Assembly (NCBI GenBank): GCA_904502225.1
Contig: CAJGDO010000018.1
Location: 1-26,444, forward strand
Source: an uncultured Clostridia bacterium
GTDB taxonomy: Bacteria > Bacillota > Clostridia > Christensenellales > Borkfalkiaceae
DNA length: 26,444 bases
Reading direction: 5' to 3'
Part shown: piece after piece, positions 21,018 to 26,444 of the stretch
Layout: the number at the start of each line of letters is the position of its first letter
Numbering within the stretch: position 1 is the first letter of the stretch
Program-made: the position numbers and the translations under genes
Notes under the pieces: model-generated
Told to the model about the DNA's origin: nothing
Databases searched by the model: none
What the model saw: only the letters and a program-made list of their open reading frames with translations

Positions 21018-21593
21018 ATGTCAAAGTTCTTTGCTTTTTTAAGCCGTATGAAATACATTAAACGCTGGTCGCTTATGCGTTCAGTTAGGGAAGAAAACAT
21101 TATGGAGCACACGCTAGAAGTGTCTTTAATAGCACACGCCTTGGCTGTTATTAAAAATAAAAACTTTAACGGGAACGTCAACGTAGAAAAGGTTGTGCTT
21201 ATTTCACAATATCACGAAGTTGGGGAAGTTATCACGGGCGATTTGCCAACCCCTATAAAATATTTTAATCCAGAAATTAAGTCGGCATATAAAGAGATAG
21301 AAAAGGGTGCATGCGAAAGAATTTTAAATATGCTTCCAGAAGACCTTAAAGGCGAATATCTTGAGTATATTTTGCCAGATGAAAATTCAGAAGAATATAA
21401 AATTTTCAAATGTGCAGACAGACTTTCTGCATACTTTAAGTGCGTTGAAGAAATTAAAGCGGGCAACGGCGAGTTCAAGAAAGCCAAAAAAAGCATCCTT
21501 AACGAACTAAAAAGTCTTAAAAGAGAAGAGGTTGATTATTACTTAAATGAATTTGCCCCAGCATATGAATTGACCTTGGATGAATTAGACTAA
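21018..21593 (+). CDS. yfbR: YfbR-like HD-domain 5'-deoxynucleotidase with HE in place of HD
   Basis: The 191-residue protein aligns by eye along its length with E. coli YfbR: FFAFLSRMKYIKRWSLMRSVREENIMEHTLEV, HEVGEVITGDLPTPIKYFNPEI, ADRLSAYFKCVEEI and a C-terminal EFAPAYELTLDEL. YfbR removes phosphate from deoxyribonucleoside 5'-monophosphates using a divalent metal bound by two His and two Asp. Here His31, His66 and Asp134 correspond to those ligands and Glu70 to the catalytic Glu, but the Asp of the HD doublet is Glu67 (GAA). This conservative change may keep, alter or weaken metal binding. It would provide deoxynucleosides or control dNMP pools. A strong AAGGGGG site precedes the ATG, and the gene appears to be transcribed alone. 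Confidence 0.92.
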   Translation: MSKFFAFLSRMKYIKRWSLMRSVREENIMEHTLEVSLIAHALAVIKNKNFNGNVNVEKVVLISQYHEVGEVITGDLPTPIKYFNPEIKSAYKEIEKGACERILNMLPEDLKGEYLEYILPDENSEEYKIFKCADRLSAYFKCVEEIKAGNGEFKKAKKSILNELKSLKREEVDYYLNEFAPAYELTLDELD

Positions 21594-21620
21594 TTTTTGT
21601 GCAATTTGTACAAAAAAGCA

Positions 21621-21706
21621 TATATTGTTTGTTTACATTGTGCTTGAAAACTTAAACAATATATAGTAAAATATAATAGCAAAAAAAATTAAAGAGAGAA
21701 ATCTCT
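21621..21706 (+). promoter_or_regulatory. Promoter and inverted repeats upstream of the sugar ABC ATPase gene
   Basis: TTGAAA (21644-21649) and TAAAAT (21667-21672) are 17 bases apart, and a TATAAT at 21672-21677 is an alternative -10. A 10-bp inverted repeat, TATATTGTTT (21621-21630) and AAACAATATA (21654-21663), encloses the -35 box and may be an operator. In the untranslated leader, GAGAG-AAAT-CTCTC (21693-21706) forms a hairpin directly before the GGAGG ribosome binding site. The regulator is unknown. Confidence 0.65.
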
Positions 21707-21717
21707 CGGAGGTAAAT

Positions 21718-23121
21718 ATGTCAAGTTTAAGTTTAAAAAATGTGTACAAGGTTTATCAATCAGGCGTAACTGCTGTCACTGATTTCAACCTTGACATCGA
21801 AGACAAAGAATTTATCGTATTCGTTGGTCCATCTGGTTGTGGTAAGTCAACCACACTCCGTATGATTGCAGGTCTTGAAGAAATCACTTCTGGTGACCTT
21901 TACATTGACGGCGTTTACGTAAACAACCGTGCACCAAAAGATAGAGATATCGCAATGGTTTTCCAAAACTATGCACTTTATCCACACATGACCGTTTATG
22001 ACAACATGGCTTTCGGTTTGAAATTAAGAAAAATGCCAAAAGCACAAATCGACCAAAGAGTTAAAGAAGCTGCAAGAATTTTAGGTCTTGAAATGTACCT
22101 TTCAAGAAAACCAAAGGCTTTATCTGGTGGTCAAAGACAACGTGTTGCGTTAGGCCGTGCTATCGTTCGTGAACCAAAGGTTTTCTTGCTTGACGAACCA
22201 CTTTCTAACTTGGACGCTAAACTTCGTTCACAAATGAGAACTGAAATTACAAAACTTCACAACAGACTTGCAACCACTTTCATCTACGTTACCCACGACC
22301 AAGTTGAAGCTATGACAATGGGTACCAGAATCGTTGTTATGAAAGACGGTTTTATGCAACAAGTTGATTCTCCAATGAACTTATACGATTATCCAATCAA
22401 CCAATTCGTTGCTGGCTTTATCGGTTCACCACAAATGAACTTCTTTACCGGTAAACTTGTTGGAACAAAGACAAAAGTATATGTTGAATTTGGCACAGAC
22501 AAAGTTTTAATCCCAGCAGAAAAAGTTAAACTTATCGTAAATCTTGAAAAATACCTTAACACTGATAAAGAAGTTGTTCTTGGTATCAGACCAGAAGATA
22601 TCCACGACGAAGAATCTTGGGTAAACGACGAAAAGAGACAAGTTATCGAAGTTGCTGTTGACGTTTGTGAAGCACTTGGTGCTGAAAAACTCTTATACTG
22701 CACAACTGGTAAAGACGATGGTATTGACGCTTCTGAAAAGACACTTGACGACCAAGTTTCTAACTTGATTGCAAGGGTTGACTCTCGTTCAACAACTGTT
22801 GCTGGTCAAAGAGCAAAAATTGCATTGGACGTAAACCACTGCCATATCTTCGACAAAGAAACAGAAGTGACAATCGTTGCTCGTAATGAAGAAAACAAAC
22901 AAGAAATCGAAGAATTACAAGCAAGAAGAGAAGAAGAAGCTGCTGAAAAGGCTGCTATTGCTGCTGCAAAACTTGCAGAAGAAGAAGCAAAAGCCGCTGC
23001 TGCTGCTGAAAAACAACGCATCAAAATGGAAAAGAAATTAGCAAAATTAAACGCTAAAAACGCTGCCGTTGAAGAAGCTGTTGAAGAAGTTGCTGAAGAA
23101 AAAGCAGAAGACGCTGAATAA
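21718..23121 (+). CDS. msmX: Sugar ABC transporter ATPase (MsmX/UgpC/MalK type) with long Ala/Glu/Lys tail
   Basis: An ATPase subunit for carbohydrate importers. Walker A is GPSGCGKST (37-45), the Q-loop FQNYALYPHM, the signature LSGGQRQR (135-142), Walker B LLDEPLSNLD (157-166) and the switch THDQVEAMT. C-terminal OB-fold regulatory segments (GIRPEDIHDEE) follow. No permease or binding-protein gene is adjacent. This fits MsmX-like ATPases that serve several transporters. The final 77 residues (about 391-467) are almost only Glu, Ala, Lys and Gln, forming a predicted coiled coil absent from ordinary members (about 365-380 residues). Codon choice differs from its neighbours (many GGT, CTT, AAC and TTC codons), consistent with high expression. 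A GGAGG site precedes the ATG. It has its own promoter and terminator. Confidence 0.92.
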   Translation: MSSLSLKNVYKVYQSGVTAVTDFNLDIEDKEFIVFVGPSGCGKSTTLRMIAGLEEITSGDLYIDGVYVNNRAPKDRDIAMVFQNYALYPHMTVYDNMAFGLKLRKMPKAQIDQRVKEAARILGLEMYLSRKPKALSGGQRQRVALGRAIVREPKVFLLDEPLSNLDAKLRSQMRTEITKLHNRLATTFIYVTHDQVEAMTMGTRIVVMKDGFMQQVDSPMNLYDYPINQFVAGFIGSPQMNFFTGKLVGTKTKVYVEFGTDKVLIPAEKVKLIVNLEKYLNTDKEVVLGIRPEDIHDEESWVNDEKRQVIEVAVDVCEALGAEKLLYCTTGKDDGIDASEKTLDDQVSNLIARVDSRSTTVAGQRAKIALDVNHCHIFDKETEVTIVARNEENKQEIEELQARREEEAAEKAAIAAAKLAEEEAKAAAAAEKQRIKMEKKLAKLNAKNAAVEEAVEEVAEEKAEDAE

Positions 23122-23136
23122 TTTATAAAACAAATT

Positions 23137-23167
23137 AAAGCCGTTTGAGTTTTCAAACGGCTTTTTG
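23137..23167 (+). terminator. Terminator of the sugar ABC ATPase gene
   Basis: A 12-bp perfect stem, AAAGCCGTTTGA (23137-23148) with TCAAACGGCTTT (23153-23164), around a GTTT loop, followed by T. Confidence 0.92.
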
Positions 23168-23203
23168 TTTTGCCGTTTTGCCAAAATTAACTGTTAAAAA
23201 AGC

Positions 23204-23230
23204 GTTTTTTATGCAACTTGCATAAAAAAC
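23204..23230. repeat. Perfect 12-bp inverted repeat upstream of the regulator gene
   Basis: GTTTTTTATGCA (23204-23215) and TGCATAAAAAAC (23219-23230) flank a 3-base spacer. It ends 12 bases before the -35 box of the next gene and follows the real terminator by 36 bases. The arms end in A rather than a T run, so it is a better candidate for an operator, perhaps of the CdaR-like protein encoded next, than for a terminator. Function is inferred. Confidence 0.6.
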
Positions 23231-23242
23231 TTTATTTTTTGG

Positions 23243-23271
23243 TTGTAATTTCTTATAAAATGCTGTATAAT
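23243..23271 (+). promoter_or_regulatory. Promoter of the CdaR-like regulator gene
   Basis: TTGTAA (23243-23248) and TATAAT (23266-23271) are separated by 17 bases, 37 bases before the ATG. The same transcript probably includes the S41 protease gene. Confidence 0.8.
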
Positions 23272-23308
23272 TTATAAAACAAAAGAAAAATTTATAAACG
23301 GGGTAGTA

Positions 23309-24346
23309 ATGTACGCAGAATTAATTAGTTTTGTTAAGGACGTTTTTGAAAAAACGGGCATCAATTTTTCAGTTTATAGCATTAAGGGCGAAATGGTTGC
23401 AGGGAAAAAACTTGATTACACGCTTAACCAAGAAAGTGTTGATGAAGTTAAGGTTGACAATCAAAACAACTGCACAATTTTTCCTATGCTTTATAAGGGC
23501 AGAACGTTTAATTGCGTTATAGATGGCAATACTGCTGTTGAAAAGAATTACGCATTTTTGATAAGTCAGTTGGCTGAAAACTATTTTTCAAAAGATTCAG
23601 GGCTAACCGAAGAAGATTTTTATAAAGCACTCTTATATGGTGAAATTAACCACTCGCAAATAAACAAGTACATGAGCAAGTATGCCTTAAAGGACTTGCC
23701 GGGTTTTGTTATGCTTATAGAAATTGAGCCGTCAAGGGCAAAAGAATGTGAAAACTTTTTAACCAACTGTGTAGAGACCTATGACTTTTTTATTAGGCTT
23801 AACCAAGACCAGATAGCCTTTGTTAAGTTTATAGAAGAGCAAACAAGCGAAGGCCAGTCCTCAACCGAGTATGCAGAGTTCATAAAACAATCGCTTTACG
23901 AAGAAATGGGTGTTAAAGTTAAAATTGCTGTGGGCGGTGTGGTTAAAAACGTTTGTGAGTTGAGTTTATCTTTTTCGCAAGCCGAAACAACGCAAAGAAT
24001 GACAAGTGTTTTAGGCTCAAAGGGGGATATTCACTCGTTTAAGGAATATGTTTTGATTAAAATGCTTGAAGAATTGCCAAAGCACAAGTTAAGCGAAAAC
24101 TTGCAAACGCTTATGGATGCGGGGGTAAAAGAAATTTTTTCTGATGAAGAAATGGTTTCCACTGCCGAAGAGTTTTTGGAAAACAGTTTAAACACCAGCG
24201 AAACTTCAAGAAAATTATATTTGCATAGAAACACTTTAATATATAGATTAGATAAGATTGAAAAGGCAACGGGGCTTAATATAAGGAAGTTTTCAGATGC
24301 AATCACCTTTAGGTTAATCACAATTTTGTCAAGGTTGGTAAAATAA
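23309..24346 (+). CDS. CdaR/PucR-family transcriptional regulator
   Basis: A 345-residue protein. Its C-terminal segment (about 285-345) is a PucR-type helix-turn-helix: TAEEFLENSLNTSETSRKLYLHRNTLIYRLDKIEKATGLN, in which the LHRNTLxYRLxKIE motif is diagnostic. The middle part (about 120-280) resembles the GGDEF-like/RNase-H-like sensor region of CdaR proteins. The N-terminal 110 residues may be a ligand domain but match nothing I can name. Family members respond to sugar diacids, purine breakdown products or other small molecules. Here it lies directly behind a sugar ABC ATPase gene, so a role in carbohydrate uptake is a reasonable guess. A CGGGG site precedes the ATG. A perfect palindrome upstream may be its operator. 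The S41 protease gene follows after seven bases. Confidence 0.88.
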   Translation: MYAELISFVKDVFEKTGINFSVYSIKGEMVAGKKLDYTLNQESVDEVKVDNQNNCTIFPMLYKGRTFNCVIDGNTAVEKNYAFLISQLAENYFSKDSGLTEEDFYKALLYGEINHSQINKYMSKYALKDLPGFVMLIEIEPSRAKECENFLTNCVETYDFFIRLNQDQIAFVKFIEEQTSEGQSSTEYAEFIKQSLYEEMGVKVKIAVGGVVKNVCELSLSFSQAETTQRMTSVLGSKGDIHSFKEYVLIKMLEELPKHKLSENLQTLMDAGVKEIFSDEEMVSTAEEFLENSLNTSETSRKLYLHRNTLIYRLDKIEKATGLNIRKFSDAITFRLITILSRLVK

Positions 24347-24353
24347 AACGGAT

Positions 24354-25646
24354 ATGAAAGAAAAACAAGAAATTTCAAAAAAGACCAAACATAAAAGGGT
24401 TATAAACATAGTTTCAATAATTTTAGTTATTGTTCTATCTTTTACCTGCGGTTATTTTTCTAAATATATAATCGACCCAAAAGTTTCAACGTCTACAACC
24501 GACCTTATTAGGCTTATTGAACAAGTTGGCTATATTATTGATGAAAACGGCAAAACTAAAGAACTAACCAAGGACGATTACCTAAAAGCCATTGCTAACG
24601 GCGTGCTTGACCAATATTCTAAATTTTACACAAAAGAAGAATATGAAGAAAAGACAAGGGAAAGGGAAGGCGATTACAGTGGCTTTGGTTTTAATCTTTA
24701 CGTTGGCGAAAATCAAGAGCCAATCGCACACGGCATTATAGGCAATTCGCCTGCCGATAAACAAGGCGTTAGGGCTGGCGATAAAATTGTAAGTGCAACT
24801 TTTAATGAAAACACAACCGAGTTTATAAACTCAAAACAGTTAAGCGACTTTTTGTCACAATGCAAAAAGGGTGACGTGGTAGAGTTTACTATTGATAGAG
24901 CGGGTGAAAGGCTTTCGTTTGCCGTGCAAAAAGACAAATACCTTGCGACTTACGTTGCATATTTTGATAACCAAAAAAGAATAAGTTTCCGCGTTATCGA
25001 TGGCAAAATGCAAAAGGTGGAACTTGCAAGTGAAAAAATTGAGCAGTTGGGCGATGACACAGCACTTATCCGTTTAGATGGGTTTGAAGGCGACGTTGCA
25101 TCACAACTAGCACAAGCAATTGAGTGTATGAAAGACAACAACCGCACTAAACTTATTTTAGATTTAAGAAATAACGGTGGCGGATATATGACCGACTTTA
25201 CAAAAGTGGCAAGACACTTGATTTATAACGGTGGCAAGAAAACGCTTGTCGCATACTCTAAAGGCAAGACGGAAAACAAAAGTTATTATATAGAAAACGG
25301 CAAAAACTATGAGTTTATACAAAAGATAGCCGTGCTTGCAAACGAACACACGGCATCGGCATCAGAATGCTTAATCGGTGCAATGCTTTATTACGGCGAA
25401 AAGTTTTCAATAGATAACCTTGTCGTTGAAAAGAATAGCGACGGGGTTGCAAAAACTTACGGCAAAGGCATTATGCAAACGACCTATAAATTCCTTGACG
25501 GAAGTGCGGTTAAACTAACCACTGCAAAAATTTTGTGGCCAGATAAAACAACTTGCATTCATAACGTTGGCATATTGCCAAATCCAGCAAACGCCACCGA
25601 AAAGGGCATTTCGGCAGTGATAAGGGCAGTGCAAACCTTAAACTAA
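24354..25646 (+). CDS. S41-family C-terminal processing peptidase (CtpA-like)
   Basis: A 430-residue membrane-anchored serine protease acting outside the cytoplasm. A signal anchor spans about 15-38 (VINIVSIILVIVLSF). A PDZ domain at about 105-190 contains GFGFNLYV and IIGNSPADKQGVRAGDKIV. The S41 core follows, with LILDLRNNGGGYM (267-279), TASASE (333-338) with catalytic Ser335 inferred by alignment, and YGKGIMQ with Lys371 of the Ser-Lys dyad. The Ser-Lys distance is about 36 residues, longer than the 25 of Bacillus CtpB. Possible roles are cell-wall enzyme turnover or sporulation signalling, as for CtpA/CtpB. The ribosome binding site is weak. It probably shares the mRNA of the CdaR-like gene. 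Its stop codon overlaps that of the convergent gene by four bases. Confidence 0.92.
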   Translation: MKEKQEISKKTKHKRVINIVSIILVIVLSFTCGYFSKYIIDPKVSTSTTDLIRLIEQVGYIIDENGKTKELTKDDYLKAIANGVLDQYSKFYTKEEYEEKTREREGDYSGFGFNLYVGENQEPIAHGIIGNSPADKQGVRAGDKIVSATFNENTTEFINSKQLSDFLSQCKKGDVVEFTIDRAGERLSFAVQKDKYLATYVAYFDNQKRISFRVIDGKMQKVELASEKIEQLGDDTALIRLDGFEGDVASQLAQAIECMKDNNRTKLILDLRNNGGGYMTDFTKVARHLIYNGGKKTLVAYSKGKTENKSYYIENGKNYEFIQKIAVLANEHTASASECLIGAMLYYGEKFSIDNLVVEKNSDGVAKTYGKGIMQTTYKFLDGSAVKLTTAKILWPDKTTCIHNVGILPNPANATEKGISAVIRAVQTLN

Positions 25647-25927
25647 TAAGTTTGCGACAAATATTTGTTTAAGGAATAAACGATATCTTTGTCGGCAATG
25701 TTGGATATTGGCGTAAGCCCTTGGCTCTTTTCATAAAAAGCATTTTTAGGGTTGTTTATAGCAATCGAAAACTGTTCAACAATAGGCTTTATCATTTCAG
25801 GCGTAAGCGATGATAAAGCCTTTTTTATATCAAAATTGTTGTTTCTTAAAATTTCAATAATGGGCAAAATGGCCTTTAAGTTTTGGTTGTTTTTAAAAAA
25901 TTCGGTTAAAAATTGTAATATTTCCAT
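25643..25927 (-). CDS. Unrecognised 94-aa helical protein
   Basis: The frame from ATG 25927 has a GAGG site upstream (complement of CCTC at 25933-25936), which supports this start over longer ones. The product (MEILQFLTEFFKNNQNLKAIL, later SLTPEMIKPIVEQF and ADKDIVYSLNKYLSQTY) looks all-helical, soluble and without cysteine. I do not recognise a family. It is divergent from the 96-aa gene at 26003, from which it is separated by 75 A/T-rich bases with a 13-bp palindrome, so the two may be co-regulated. The last four bases overlap the end of the S41 gene on the other strand, and no terminator is seen there. Confidence 0.75.
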   Translation of the reverse strand: MEILQFLTEFFKNNQNLKAILPIIEILRNNNFDIKKALSSLTPEMIKPIVEQFSIAINNPKNAFYEKSQGLTPISNIADKDIVYSLNKYLSQTY

Positions 25928-26002
25928 AATAACCTCGCTAACAATATAATATATGTTCAACATACAATAAAATTGAAAGCAAAATATAGGAGAGATAAAA
26001 TA
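25928..26002. promoter_or_regulatory. Divergent intergenic region with 13-bp palindrome
   Basis: Between the two small divergent genes, TATGTT-C-AACATA (25952-25964) is a perfect inverted repeat with one central base. A TATAAT (25945-25950) is a possible plus-strand -10 box without a good -35 partner. The region is A/T-rich and must hold two promoters, but I cannot place either with confidence. Confidence 0.45.
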
Positions 26003-26293
26003 ATGCAAGATTTTAACAGTTTCGCAAACGGACAAAAAGAAAAAAACAACACTGCCCCCGACGGAATGGATAAAAACTTATACAATTTAGTTTCAAGCCT
26101 TGCTGGGCGTTTTGATGGAAAAAGCCAAAGCGAACTAATTAAGGCCATTTATGAAGAGGCAAAAAAGGGCAAACAAAACGGCACGCTTAAAAATAGCGAT
26201 ATAGATAATTTTGTAAATATGTTATCGCCAATGCTTGATGATAAAAAACAAAAGATGCTATTAAAAATAGCATCTGAACTAAAAAAGATTTGA
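26003..26293 (+). CDS. Unrecognised 96-aa small protein
   Basis: The ATG at 26003 follows a GGAGA site (25989-25993) by nine bases, which favours it over an upstream in-frame ATG at 25973 that has none. The product begins with a polar, probably disordered part (MQDFNSFANGQKEKNNTAPDG) and then forms helices (LYNLVSSLAGRFDG, ELIKAIYEEAKKGKQNGTL, DIDNFVNMLSPMLDDKKQKMLLKIASEL). The helical part resembles the general make-up of small helical-bundle proteins of Bacillota, but no family is recognised. A strong terminator follows at 26319-26350. Confidence 0.8.
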   Translation: MQDFNSFANGQKEKNNTAPDGMDKNLYNLVSSLAGRFDGKSQSELIKAIYEEAKKGKQNGTLKNSDIDNFVNMLSPMLDDKKQKMLLKIASELKKI

Positions 26294-26318
26294 TAACTAA
26301 TCAATTTTAAGCATTATA

Positions 26319-26350
26319 AAAGGCTAACGAAAATTCGTTAGCCTTGTTTT
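26319..26350 (+). terminator. Terminator of the 96-aa gene
   Basis: AAGGCTAACGA and TCGTTAGCCTT form an 11-bp perfect stem around an AAAT loop and are followed by G and a run of six T. It may also serve the convergent XRE gene at the window edge, since the minus strand continues with T-rich sequence. Confidence 0.92.
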
Positions 26351-26444
26351 TTAATAATTTCCTTCTAACTCTATGTCCTTAAACAATTCATCATTAAAAA
26401 AGTCGTATAAAGTAATGTTCAATGCTTGGCACATATCAAGTATA
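26350..26444 (-). pseudogene. XRE-family regulator, 3' end only, with apparent frameshift
   Basis: The minus strand at the window edge reads ILDMCQALNITLYDFF and then meets a TAA (26395-26393). ILDMCQALNITLYDFF is typical of the last helix of an XRE helix-turn-helix domain. In the next frame the sequence continues smoothly as NDELFKDIELEGNY and stops at 26352-26350. The two frames meet at a run of seven A on the plus strand (26395-26401). With six A the protein would read on without a break. So either the gene is frameshifted (a mutation or a sequencing error) or it really ends after DFF. The 5' part is outside the window, so neither can be settled here. Confidence 0.6.

Noticed and set aside
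21598..21620. Hairpin TTTTGTGC/GTACAAAA behind the YfbR-like gene
   Set aside because: It is followed by A and not T on the plus strand, so it is not a convincing terminator. It may be part of the next regulatory region.

Overview
The window looks like chromosomal DNA from a low-G+C Bacillota bacterium, most likely an uncultured Clostridia-type gut lineage. That placement is inferred from AGGAGG-type ribosome binding sites, TTGACA/TATAAT promoters, many A/T-rich intrinsic terminators, a TPP riboswitch in front of ThiT, and a YlmC/YmxH-type protein. No gene fixes the genus.

Region 1 (1-750) is the end of an rRNA operon: the 3' end of 23S, a spacer of about 200 bases with hairpins, 5S and its terminator, then a gene-free stretch with a strong hairpin. 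Region 2 (750-1975) looks like a small phage- or island-derived remnant: an XRE repressor, two matched 17-bp operators around a divergent promoter, two unrecognised small genes, and a convergent dUTPase whose first residues resemble the tail of an XRE domain. Region 3 (2007-4518, minus strand) is a two-gene transporter operon (ArsB/SLC13-like permease, then MFS). Region 4 (4662-8229) has a YlmC/YmxH-like PRC-barrel protein, a divergent EF-G paralogue and a PfkB-family kinase. Region 5 (8281-11378) has a YihY/BrkB membrane protein overlapping a two-gene ABC exporter.

Region 6 (11416-19666) is the centrepiece: an operon carrying all seven shikimate-pathway steps plus both branch enzymes to phenylpyruvate and 4-hydroxyphenylpyruvate (DAHP synthase, tyrA, aroB, aroA, aroC, pheA, an aroE-aroK fusion, aroQ). 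The genes are packed at -11 to +14 bases. They are preceded by a consensus promoter, an 18-codon leader peptide containing Tyr-Phe-Tyr-Phe and a further Phe, and mutually exclusive antiterminator and terminator hairpins. This reads as ribosome-mediated attenuation by Tyr/Phe of the whole aromatic pathway.

Region 7 (19680-21593) has a TPP-riboswitch-controlled ThiT with an extra N-terminal membrane module, and divergently a YfbR-like nucleotidase whose HD motif reads HE. Region 8 (21718-25646) has an orphan MsmX/UgpC-type sugar ABC ATPase with an Ala/Glu/Lys-rich tail, a CdaR/PucR-type regulator and an S41 protease. Region 9 (25643-26444) has a divergent pair of unknown small genes and the 3' end of a second XRE gene with an apparent frameshift at a run of seven A.

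No CRISPR array, tRNA, transposase or integrase was seen.
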